Assembly (NCBI RefSeq): GCF_023273875.1
Contig: NZ_CP096882.1
Span: 1,364,001-1,428,000 of the forward strand
Direction: 5' to 3'
From: Pseudarthrobacter sp. SSS035
Lineage (GTDB): Bacteria > Actinomycetota > Actinomycetes > Actinomycetales > Micrococcaceae
DNA length: 64,000 bases
Part shown: piece after piece, positions 32,540 to 42,889 of the stretch
How positions within the stretch are numbered: position 1 is the first letter of the stretch
Layout of the letters: every line of letters begins with the position of its first letter
Notes under the pieces: model-generated
The model's input: the letters and a program-made list of their open reading frames with translations, nothing else
What the model was told of the DNA's origin: nothing
Database searches by the model: none
Translations under genes and position numbers: made by a program

Positions 32540-35299
32540 CTACGACGGCACCACGGTTCCGGCGCCGCCGTCGACCGTTATTTCCTGCCCGGTGAAGAGC
32601 CGGAGCGTGGCGTCCGGGACGCCCACCACCGCCGGGATGCCGTACTCCCGCGCCACCACGGCCCCGTGCGAATTGGGTCCGCCCATCTCCATCACCAGTC
32701 CGCCCGCGGTGAGGAACAACGGCGTCCAGCCGGGGTCCGTGGACGGCGCCACCAGGATTTCTCCCGGTTCCAGATGCGCACCCACAGGGTCGAGGATCAC
32801 GCGGGCGGCCGCTGTGACAATACCGGCCGACGCCGGGCTCCCGCTCAGTGCCCCCGGCACCATGGATGCCGTCACAGCGTCGCCGGATGGAATAGCTTCC
32901 GGCTCCGTGCCGTCCGACAGCAGCACCCGGGGTATGTGGCGCCGTTCAAGTTCCACGGCGTAGTCCGCGCGCCGCTGCGCCACTAGGTCGCGCAGGTCAG
33001 CTTTTCCGGAACTGAGGCCGGCCCTGGCTTCGTCCAGATCGAGGAAGAAGATGTCATCCGCGTCGGCAACCACCCCTGCCGCAGCCAGCGCCGCGCCGGC
33101 CAAGGCCAGTTGCTTGCGCACTTCGGCGAGACCCACCACCAGCTGGTATTTGGGCAGTTCGCGCAGTCCGGCGAACAGCCTGGCCCGACGCAGCGCGGCC
33201 CGGACCACCGTCCCGCGCAGCCGCCCACGGATGTGTGCCTCCCCAACGAGGCGGTCAACGCAGGCTTCGGCTTCTTCCGCCGCGTTGCTGAACTGGGCGT
33301 CCGGCGCCAGCGCGGAACCCTCAAGCCGGAGGTAGTTGGCCAGGACACCCAGGATGTGGGTGGGGTCATCGGACCAGCGCGGCATGCCAACGTCGATCTC
33401 GGCCACGGCGCGGTGCCCGTACTGGCCCATAAACCGGGCCAGCCCGGCCTGCAGCACCGCGGGCAGCTGACCCGAGTGGAACTCTTCGGCCAGCTCGGCG
33501 GGTTTCCGCTCCGTCACAGCAGCGCGGGATACGCCGTCGTTCCTAATCACCTGGGCGAGCCGCCACAGCTCCAGGTCCATCTCGGTGGTGACATTGTTGG
33601 GCAGCCCGCGGAGCACAACCTGCAGATCATCCCACCGGCCGCCACCCAGCAGTTTTCCGACGAGCGCCAGTGCGGCGAAACCCAGCGCCGGGAGCGGCAC
33701 GATGGACGGCACCACCGAGAAAATGCGGGTGCCGAGCAGGTTTTCGGCGTGGTCCAGGCGCTGCAGCGGGGTGACGCCGGGGGGCGGTTCGAGGGAGTCG
33801 GCGAACTCCCGCGCCCGCCGGTTGGCCCGTCGGAGGGCGGCATCCGGCCGGAAGACCGCCCGGAGCAGCGTCTCCGGAACCCTGGCATGCACCGCCGCCG
33901 GGACCACGTGCCGCAGCAAGCCCAGCGGCGTCCTGCGCGTCACGGAAAACCGTGGGTCCTCGAAAACCCTGCGCAGCACCGCGGCCGAGCGGGCTTCCAT
34001 CACGTCAAAGACGCGGGGAACGATCCGCCGGCCGGTGGTGCTGCGGGCTACCGCGGTCAGATCGAAGTAGATGCGCTGGCCCGCCACCGCATACGGCGCC
34101 GGACCCTTATGTGGCTCGGGCACATCGAACTGCGCCGCGCGGGCCACCGACGACCCAATGAGGCGGAAGGCTGCCAGGCCCATGGGTGTGATGGGGCGGG
34201 TCAGGCCCTGCGCCAGGCTGAAGCAAAGGTAAACGCGCGTGCCCTCCCCGCCGGCGGCCCGCTGCGGGACGGGGAACAGCGTGGTGATGGGCCGCGACTG
34301 GGTCAGCCAGAAATGACCATCCCCGGCAATGGCCCATTCAATGTCCTGCGGCGAGCCAAAGTGACCCTCCACCCGGTGGCCTAGGGCTGCAAGTTCGGCG
34401 GCCTGCTTGTCCGTCAGGCACGCCGCGGCCCCGCCGTTGCTGATGGCCACAGTCCGTATGCCGCCGCCGGGGATGGGCCGGACCGCGATCCGCTTGTCGC
34501 CCAGCCGGCGTTCCAGCACGCGCCCGGTGAGTGGGTCAACGACAAAATGGTCCGGGTTCACGGCCCCGGACACTACCGCTTCCCCCAAGCCCGGGCTGGC
34601 ATCGATCACGGCCTGCTTCCGGCGGCCCGTCAGCGGGTTGGCGGTGAAAAGCACGCCGGCGGCGGTGGCGTCCACCATCCGCTGGACCACCACGGCCAGC
34701 GCCACCACGGCCGGGTCGATCCCCCGGCTTGCCCTGTAGCTGACCGCCCGGTCCGTCCAGAGCGAGGCCCAGCAGTTGCGCACGGCTTCCACGACGGCGG
34801 CAGCGCCCACCACGTTGAGGTAGGTGTCCTGCTGGCCAGCGAAGCTCGCCGACGGAAGGTCTTCGGCAGTGGCGGAGGACCGGACGGCCACCGGAACGTT
34901 GTCGCCCAGGGCTGCGTAGGCCCGTTCGACGGCGGCGGCCACCTCGGTGGGGACCGGGGCGTTTTGGATAATATCCCGGGCCCGGGACGCCAGCGCAGCC
35001 AAGGCGGGGAGGTCGCCGTCGGGCGTTGCCTGAAGAGCAGTGTGGACCTCGGCGAGCAGGCCGTCCGATCGATGCGCATTCACGGCGGGGGAACCGCCCG
35101 CAGTGGTATATCCCGCGGTGGCCTCGCCCGCCGTCGCCACGCGGTAGGCCTCCGTGGTGAGGCAGAAGCCGTCCGGCACGGGCAGGCCAGCGGCGAGCAA
35201 CTCCCCCAGGTTGGCCGCTTTGCCACCCACCACGGGAACCATTGCTGCGGTAACCGCCGCCAATCCGAGGATGGGAGACGAACTGCCGGTGTCAGGCAT
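32540..35299 (-). CDS. PEP synthase-like / rifampicin phosphotransferase-like enzyme
   Basis: 919 residues from ATG 35299, chosen because AGGAGG lies 7 nt upstream; the ATG at 35305 would be only one base from it. The N-terminal ATP-grasp domain is of PPDK type (VVGGKAANLGELLAAGLPVP, VAVRSSATAEDLPSASFAGQ, VLFTANPLTGRR, IEWAIAGDGHFWLTQSRP). The C-terminal swivelling phosphohistidine domain has the His in GGPNSHGAVVAREYGIPAVV. A divergent middle of about 450 residues replaces the PEP-binding barrel of true PEP synthase. This three-part layout is that of rifampicin phosphotransferases and related dikinases; the acceptor here is unknown. A universal stress protein gene lies just upstream on the same strand. 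Confidence 0.85.
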   Translation of the reverse strand: MPDTGSSSPILGLAAVTAAMVPVVGGKAANLGELLAAGLPVPDGFCLTTEAYRVATAGEATAGYTTAGGSPAVNAHRSDGLLAEVHTALQATPDGDLPALAALASRARDIIQNAPVPTEVAAAVERAYAALGDNVPVAVRSSATAEDLPSASFAGQQDTYLNVVGAAAVVEAVRNCWASLWTDRAVSYRASRGIDPAVVALAVVVQRMVDATAAGVLFTANPLTGRRKQAVIDASPGLGEAVVSGAVNPDHFVVDPLTGRVLERRLGDKRIAVRPIPGGGIRTVAISNGGAAACLTDKQAAELAALGHRVEGHFGSPQDIEWAIAGDGHFWLTQSRPITTLFPVPQRAAGGEGTRVYLCFSLAQGLTRPITPMGLAAFRLIGSSVARAAQFDVPEPHKGPAPYAVAGQRIYFDLTAVARSTTGRRIVPRVFDVMEARSAAVLRRVFEDPRFSVTRRTPLGLLRHVVPAAVHARVPETLLRAVFRPDAALRRANRRAREFADSLEPPPGVTPLQRLDHAENLLGTRIFSVVPSIVPLPALGFAALALVGKLLGGGRWDDLQVVLRGLPNNVTTEMDLELWRLAQVIRNDGVSRAAVTERKPAELAEEFHSGQLPAVLQAGLARFMGQYGHRAVAEIDVGMPRWSDDPTHILGVLANYLRLEGSALAPDAQFSNAAEEAEACVDRLVGEAHIRGRLRGTVVRAALRRARLFAGLRELPKYQLVVGLAEVRKQLALAGAALAAAGVVADADDIFFLDLDEARAGLSSGKADLRDLVAQRRADYAVELERRHIPRVLLSDGTEPEAIPSGDAVTASMVPGALSGSPASAGIVTAAARVILDPVGAHLEPGEILVAPSTDPGWTPLFLTAGGLVMEMGGPNSHGAVVAREYGIPAVVGVPDATLRLFTGQEITVDGGAGTVVPS

Positions 35300-35338
35300 T
35301 TTCATGCCTCCTGCTGTGAAGGTGGTGCGAGGTGGGGG

Positions 35339-36376
35339 TCAGGCCGCGCCGGGGATCGGTCCGAACTGCGCCCGGTCCGCCAGCCGCGGATCGTCGCGGT
35401 CCGGAACCACAAGGACCGGGCTCTTGGCGTGGTGAAGCACGCCACCGGACGTGGAGCCCAGGAGCATGCCGGTGAACCCGCCACGGCCCCGGGTGCCCAC
35501 AACCACCAGTTCTACGTGCCGGCTGGCCTCAACGAGAACATCCACGGCCGAACCGTCCAGCAGTTCCGACTCCACGGGAAGGTTGGGGTAGTGGCTTTTG
35601 AGCCAGGCCATCCCGGCGTTAAGTTGGACCCGGATGTCATCGAAGAGGGCTTTGCGGTCCATGGGGGCCGGAACCCAGGCCAGGGAGCCGCTGAACTGCG
35701 GCACCGCACAGATCACGCGCAGGGTTGCCCCGAGCCGTTCAGCCTGGTCCGCAGCCTCCAGCACGGCGATGCGTGCCTGTTCGGACCCGTCCACGCCTAC
35801 TACGACAACGTTCTCGACCTGCTTGTGTCCTGGCTTGGCCTGCTCGGCCCTGATGCGCTTGTCTTCGGTGGTTTCGCCCAGCCGGTCCGAACACACCAGC
35901 GGCACCGTGACCGTGGGGCACTTGGCGTGAGCCGGCAGGGCGCTGCTCACCGAGCCCAGCAGGCGTCCCACAAATCCGCCGCGGCCGCGGGTGCCGAACA
36001 CCAGCAGATCGGCTGTCTCGGACATTTCCAGGAGGACGCCCGAAGCGTCTCCGTTCTCCACGGAGCCGTCAACTTCGATGTTGTAGCCGGAAACCTTGTC
36101 CAGCGCCTGCTTGACGATCGCCTCAGCGCCCTCGCGGATCACCGAATCATCCACGGTGGCGTACCCGCCGTCCAGCCCGGACGCCGCAAAGATCGGCACT
36201 GAATACGCGGTGACAATATGCAACGGCCGACGGCGGCGCTCGGCTTCCCGGGCAGCCCACACCAAAGCGCACTGACCGTGGTCGGAACCATCCACCCCCA
36301 CAACAATTCCCACCGGAGCAGCCGAATTTCCGGCCCGGTCCTGTTCCGGATCCGGATGCATCTCTTGTGCGCCCAT
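35339..36376 (-). CDS. Tandem-domain universal stress protein (UspA family)
   Basis: 345 residues with two UspA domains. Each has the ATP-binding G-2x-G-9x-G(S/T) signature: GTRGRGGFVGRLLGSVS near residue 127 and GTRGRGGFTGMLLGSTS near residue 300. The ATG is preceded by AGGAGG at 7 nt. It lies 39 bp before the PEP-synthase-like gene on the same strand, so both are probably transcribed together. Usp proteins of this class bind ATP and act in dormancy or stress. Confidence 0.93.
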   Translation of the reverse strand: MGAQEMHPDPEQDRAGNSAAPVGIVVGVDGSDHGQCALVWAAREAERRRRPLHIVTAYSVPIFAASGLDGGYATVDDSVIREGAEAIVKQALDKVSGYNIEVDGSVENGDASGVLLEMSETADLLVFGTRGRGGFVGRLLGSVSSALPAHAKCPTVTVPLVCSDRLGETTEDKRIRAEQAKPGHKQVENVVVVGVDGSEQARIAVLEAADQAERLGATLRVICAVPQFSGSLAWVPAPMDRKALFDDIRVQLNAGMAWLKSHYPNLPVESELLDGSAVDVLVEASRHVELVVVGTRGRGGFTGMLLGSTSGGVLHHAKSPVLVVPDRDDPRLADRAQFGPIPGAA

Positions 36377-36785
36377 CGGGCCGCCTCCTCGCGATACTGC
36401 CTTATGTTGCGGCTATTCTGCCAGAAGCGGCGCCCTCCGCCCGCACCGGCCGCGATGTGGGCCCCGACGGGCTGGAGAACCCTGCTTCCGCTTCTCACTA
36501 TTCTCGGTCCGCAGACACTTAGCAAGCGGCTGCGGACCGCTGGATGGCGGGTTATCCACAGCCCATGGCAAACGGAGTGGCAACCGTATTCAACGATAAG
36601 AAGAATGTTTGAGTTTGGGCTATCCACGGCCCTGAATGTTCTGTAGTCTTCGAGGCACTGCCGGTCCGCCGACGCCCAATTCAGGAGCGTCCCGGGCCGG
36701 TGCTGCGGCCGGACTTTGGGGGTAACGGAACGCATGCGGGGCAACGCTGCCTGCATCCGAAAGCCTTTGAAGGAGGAAAACTGTA
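36377..36785. other. Intergenic region between divergent usp and flavoprotein genes
   Basis: 409 bp with no convincing gene. It is more AT-rich around 36560-36645 than its surroundings and should hold the two divergent promoters. A good Shine-Dalgarno (GAAGGAGGA) lies at its right end for the gene at 36786. I could not assign -35/-10 pairs with confidence and see no operator palindrome. Confidence 0.5.
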
Positions 36786-37427
36786 GTGTCAAGCATGCCT
36801 GTGAATGGCGGGACCGAACGGACCACCACGGTGATCATCGGCACGGGGCTCTCAGGCCTGGCTGTTGGCGCAGAACTGCGCCGCCGCGGCGTGGACGCGA
36901 TTGTGGTGGACGGGCTCGACATCCTCGGCGCCGGACAACCGGCCAACACTGCTTCACTGCAGCGCTGCGACGCAGCAGACTCCGACTCCCTTCGGGAGCG
37001 CAACGAGATCCTGCGCCACCTGCGCAACTACGCCGCCAGCCACCACATGGATGTCCGCAACACCACCCGGGCGGTTCAGCTGACCATGGTGGGCGGCGCA
37101 CCAGGCGGAAATACTGCGGGAACAACCGAGGGCTCCCCGTCCGGCAAGTGGGAAGTCCATACGCCCAACGGAATCCTGCTGGCTGACAACATTGTGCTGA
37201 CCCGGTGCGCGCACAGCCAGCTGCGGCGCATGCTCAGCGATTTCGGCATCACCGTTGGCCGCAACCTGGTGGCAGCCATGCGGCAGATCGGCATCTACCT
37301 CGTGGGGGTGGGCGAGCTCATCACGCCCTCACCCAAGGAAGTCCTGCGTCAGGCGAAGACCGTGGGCCAGGCCATTTCAGCAACGGTCCAGGCCACGGTC
37401 CACCCGGAAAGCGCCGCCGCCGTCTAG
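36786..37427 (+). CDS. Orphan FAD/NAD-binding Rossmann protein
   Basis: 213 residues from GTG 36786 (GGAGGA about 9 nt upstream). The N-terminus has a dinucleotide-binding fold like flavin monooxygenases (TTVIIGTGLSGLAVGAELRRRGVDAIVVDG). After residue 35 the sequence does not follow a full FMO or amine oxidase: there is no second Rossmann motif and no substrate domain, and length is half that of such enzymes. The C-terminal part carries a hydrophobic segment (IYLVGVGELI). It could be a small flavoprotein or a shortened relic; function unknown. It is convergent with copC, overlapping it by 4 nt. Confidence 0.7.
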   Translation: MSSMPVNGGTERTTTVIIGTGLSGLAVGAELRRRGVDAIVVDGLDILGAGQPANTASLQRCDAADSDSLRERNEILRHLRNYAASHHMDVRNTTRAVQLTMVGGAPGGNTAGTTEGSPSGKWEVHTPNGILLADNIVLTRCAHSQLRRMLSDFGITVGRNLVAAMRQIGIYLVGVGELITPSPKEVLRQAKTVGQAISATVQATVHPESAAAV

Positions 37428-38053
37428 GCCTGTTCGGATTCGTCGTCGCTGCCTGCGATGAGGCGGCGCTTCGCGAGGATACCGATGGCCACCAGCAGCC
37501 CGACGGCCACTACGGCAAAGATCACCAGGCTCCAGGGGAACGGTTCGGACGCGTTTTCGGCCGGGTCCGGAGCTGCGACGGTTCCCGGCTCCGCGGTTCC
37601 CATCGTGGGAACAGCGGCCGACGGCGATGCTCCCGCCGACGATGTTCCCGAGGGCGCGGCTCCCGCCGCCGCGGCGGTCGCCGTGAAGCCGAACGTCCCC
37701 TCGATCGGGTGGGAATCCGAGCTGACCACCCGCCAGGCCACCGTGTACGCCCCCGCCGGAGCGCCGGCCTTGAGCTTTTGGGTGGCAGTGCTGTCCACGA
37801 TCTGAACAGCGCCGTCCGCCCACTCAGCCCCGGCGGAATCCTTGACGGAGAACTGTGCGCCGATGCCCAGCGGGTTCTTGTTGAAGGTGACGGAGACCTG
37901 TTCCGGCGTTGTGGCCACCGTGGCGCCCTGTGCGGGGCTGCTGGACTCGGCTGCATCATGTGCCGACGCCGGGGCGGAAAACCCCAGCAGCGCGGCGGCG
38001 AGAACGAAGGTCCCGAGCACAACGCTCAGCAACTGGCGGCGGATGGATCGCAT
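37424..38053 (-). CDS. copC: CopC-domain copper resistance protein with membrane anchor
   Basis: 209 residues. The signal peptide ends at APASA, so the mature protein begins with His (HDAAESSSPAQGA), the N-terminal Cu(II) ligand of CopC. A second conserved His lies in SSDSHPIEGTFGF. The beta-barrel (residues 33-130) is followed by an Ala/Pro/Ser-rich linker and a C-terminal membrane helix (WSLVIFAVVAVGLLVAIGIL) with a short acidic tail. Its role is copper binding outside the membrane, for delivery or tolerance. No CopD partner is adjacent. Confidence 0.92.
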   Translation of the reverse strand: MRSIRRQLLSVVLGTFVLAAALLGFSAPASAHDAAESSSPAQGATVATTPEQVSVTFNKNPLGIGAQFSVKDSAGAEWADGAVQIVDSTATQKLKAGAPAGAYTVAWRVVSSDSHPIEGTFGFTATAAAAGAAPSGTSSAGASPSAAVPTMGTAEPGTVAAPDPAENASEPFPWSLVIFAVVAVGLLVAIGILAKRRLIAGSDDESEQA

Positions 38054-38161
38054 GGGTGTACTGCTCCCTTGGGTTGGCGTCCTTCAAGCCTAGGCGAACT
38101 TCCCCGGGCAGCGGCAGCGCGCGCTGCACGCTTCCCGGGCACGCTTCCCGGGCACCGGCAT

Positions 38162-40555
<2,394 letters not shown>

Positions 40556-40676
40556 GGTGTCTCCAACATATTGCTCGGCATTGTGAGGTTCCTGACAGAC
40601 ATTCTAGGCGCGCACACTCGGCGCGGTCCCTGCCCTCTAGGATCAAGTAACCCCAACAACACATCCCGGAGGACTA

Positions 40677-42119
40677 ATGCTTAAGCAGGGCTCTGCCTTG
40701 GACCGGTACTTCAAGATCTCCGAGCGGGGGTCCAACCTCTCCCGCGAGATCCGCGGCGGCTTTGCCACGTTCTTCGCCATGAGCTACATCGTGGTGCTTA
40801 ACCCCCTGATCCTCTCCGGCCCGGATTCCAGCGGCAACACTCTTGGTTTTGCCGCAGTGGCCGCTGTGACGGCTTTTGTGGCAGGCATCCTCACTATCCT
40901 GATGGGCGCCTGGGGCCGGCACCCCTTCGCGCTGGCCGCGGGGCTCGGCGTGAACGCGTTTGTGGCCGTCACAGTCGCCACGAACCCGGGCCTGACGTGG
41001 CCGGACATGATGGGCCTGGTGGTCCTGTCCGGCGTGACCATGATGATCCTGGTCCTCACCGGCTTCCGGACCGCCGTCTTCAAGGCCGTCCCGGACGGGC
41101 TCAAGACCGCCATCGTGGTGGGCATCGGACTGTTCATCGCCCTGATCGGGCTGGTGAATGCCGGCTTTGTGCGCCGGATCCCGGACGCTGCCGGCACCAC
41201 CGTTCCCGTGGGCCTGGGCTTCGACGGCAAGCTGCTGGGCTGGCCCACGGCGGTCTTTGTGTTCGGCCTGATCCTGACCATCGCGCTGGTGGTCCGCAAG
41301 GTCAAGGGCGCCATCCTGATCGGCATCATTGCCTCCACCATCATTTCCGTGATCCTGGAAATGACCCTCCACATCGGTCCCAGCTTTGACGGCACTACCG
41401 CCAACCCGCAGGGCTGGTCCCTCGTGGCGCCGTCCTTTACTGGGTGGAGCGCCCCGGACCTGTCGCTGATCGGCAAGGCCAACCCGTTCGGCGCTTTTGA
41501 ACACCTGGGCTTCGTAGCCGCCACCCTGCTGGCATTCGTGATCCTTCTCAGCATCTTCTTCGATGCCATGGGCACCATGGTGGGCCTGGCCAACGAGGCC
41601 GGCACGGTGGACAAGGACGGCAACATCCCTGACGTGGACCGCGTGCTCCAGGTGGACGCACTCGGCGCGATCGTGGGTGGCGGCGCCTCCGTCTCCTCGA
41701 ACCAGATCTATGTTGAGGCCGGCGCCGGGATCGGCGAGGGTGCTCGGACGGGCGTGGCGTCCATCGTCACCGGCCTGCTGTTCCTGGTGGCCATGTTCTT
41801 CACCCCGCTGATCAACCTTGTTCCGTTCGAGGCGGTGGCCCCGGCCCTGGTGGTGGTGGGCTTCATGATGGTCTCCCAGGTGGGCAAGATCGACTGGCAG
41901 GACTGGGGAATCGCCATCCCGGCTTTCCTGACCATGACCCTGATGCCGTTCACGTACTCCATCGCCAACGGTCTCGGCGCAGGCTTCATCGCCTACGTCC
42001 TGATCCGGACCTTCCAGGGCCGCATCAAGGACGTCCACCCGCTGATGTGGGCGGTGGCCGGCGCGTTCCTGCTGTTCTTCGCCGTCGGTCCCATCGAGGC
42101 CGCACTGGGCATGCCCTAG
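40677..42119 (+). CDS. NCS2-family purine permease (AzgA/PbuG-like)
   Basis: 480 residues, about 12 to 14 membrane helices. It starts with LDRYFKISERGSNLSREIRGGFATFFAMSYIVVLNP, diagnostic of the AzgA-like hypoxanthine/guanine/adenine branch, and has the LGVNAFVAVTVA and GAIVGGGASVSSNQIYVEAGAGIGEGARTG motifs of that branch. It imports purine bases with protons. GGAGGA precedes the ATG. It is followed by a very strong hairpin terminator. Confidence 0.93.
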   Translation: MLKQGSALDRYFKISERGSNLSREIRGGFATFFAMSYIVVLNPLILSGPDSSGNTLGFAAVAAVTAFVAGILTILMGAWGRHPFALAAGLGVNAFVAVTVATNPGLTWPDMMGLVVLSGVTMMILVLTGFRTAVFKAVPDGLKTAIVVGIGLFIALIGLVNAGFVRRIPDAAGTTVPVGLGFDGKLLGWPTAVFVFGLILTIALVVRKVKGAILIGIIASTIISVILEMTLHIGPSFDGTTANPQGWSLVAPSFTGWSAPDLSLIGKANPFGAFEHLGFVAATLLAFVILLSIFFDAMGTMVGLANEAGTVDKDGNIPDVDRVLQVDALGAIVGGGASVSSNQIYVEAGAGIGEGARTGVASIVTGLLFLVAMFFTPLINLVPFEAVAPALVVVGFMMVSQVGKIDWQDWGIAIPAFLTMTLMPFTYSIANGLGAGFIAYVLIRTFQGRIKDVHPLMWAVAGAFLLFFAVGPIEAALGMP

Positions 42120-42128
42120 CGGCACACT

Positions 42129-42200
42129 CGCCGAGATGGCACTTCGCGGCAGTGTTTTAGGGGAAACACTGCCGCGAAGTGCCATCTCGGCGCTGTTTTT
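42129..42200. terminator. 29-bp perfect-stem hairpin with T tract
   Basis: Arms 42129-42157 and 42164-42192 are perfectly complementary (29 bp, six-base loop TAGGGG), and TGTTTTT follows at 42194-42200. It lies between the convergent purine permease and response regulator genes. The stem is much longer than a usual terminator, so it may also be a dispersed palindromic element. Confidence 0.9.
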
Positions 42201-42223
42201 GGGGGTGCGGGCTGCCGGTCCAG

Positions 42224-42889
42224 CTAGCCCTTCAGCACATACCGCCGCTCGGGCCTGCCCACGCCGTACTTGAGCCGGACCTCCAGCACGCCTTCGTCGT
42301 GGAGGTACTCCAGGTACCGGCGCGCACTGACCCGGGACGTGCCCAACTGGACGGCCACTTCGGCGGCGGAGAGGTCGCCGTCGGCCTCCTTCAGGGCAGC
42401 TTCCACGAGCTTCAGCGTTTCGATGCTGCAGCCCTTCGGCAGCGGCCGATCGGTCCGGTCCAGCCCGAACACCCGGTTCACGTCCGACTGCTCCGCCACA
42501 TCCTTGGCCGAGTCGAGGCCCTGGTAGGCGCTGCGGTAGTGCTCCAGCCGTTCCTGTAGGTCAGTCTGCGAGAAGGGCTTGATGAGGTAATGCACAATCC
42601 CGCCGCGGAGGGCCTTGCGCACCGTGTCCACCTCACGGGCGGCGCTGATCACCAGGACATCCAGTTCCGGGGCCACTTCGCGCAGTTTGTGCATCAGGTC
42701 CAGGCCGTTGATGTCCGGCAGGTGGATATCGAGCAGCACCAGGTCCGGTTGCAGCCGCCCCGTTTCGATGACCGCCTGGGCGCCGGTATGGGCCACCCCG
42801 ACGACGGCGAACCCGGGAGTGCGCTGAATGAACCCTGCGTGGACCTTGGCCACCATAAAGTCGTCATCGACGATCAGGACTTTGATCAT
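42224..42889 (-). CDS. Response regulator of the CitB/DcuR/DctR type
   Basis: 221 residues. The receiver domain has the phospho-acceptor Asp in LVLLDIHLPD, the Thr/Ser region VLVISAARE, and Lys in VHYLIKPF. The C-terminal part is the helix-turn-helix used by CitB-like regulators (AAEVAVQLGTSRVSARRYLEYL). It overlaps the sensor kinase gene by 4 nt and is divergent from the tctCBA operon, which it very likely activates in response to a carboxylate. Confidence 0.93.
   Translation of the reverse strand: MIKVLIVDDDFMVAKVHAGFIQRTPGFAVVGVAHTGAQAVIETGRLQPDLVLLDIHLPDINGLDLMHKLREVAPELDVLVISAAREVDTVRKALRGGIVHYLIKPFSQTDLQERLEHYRSAYQGLDSAKDVAEQSDVNRVFGLDRTDRPLPKGCSIETLKLVEAALKEADGDLSAAEVAVQLGTSRVSARRYLEYLHDEGVLEVRLKYGVGRPERRYVLKG

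Noticed and set aside
40674..42185. 503-codon ORF antisense to the purine permease
   Set aside because: It is rich in His, Asp, Glu and Gly repeats, as expected from the complementary strand of a GC-rich membrane protein gene. The permease reading is clearly the real one.
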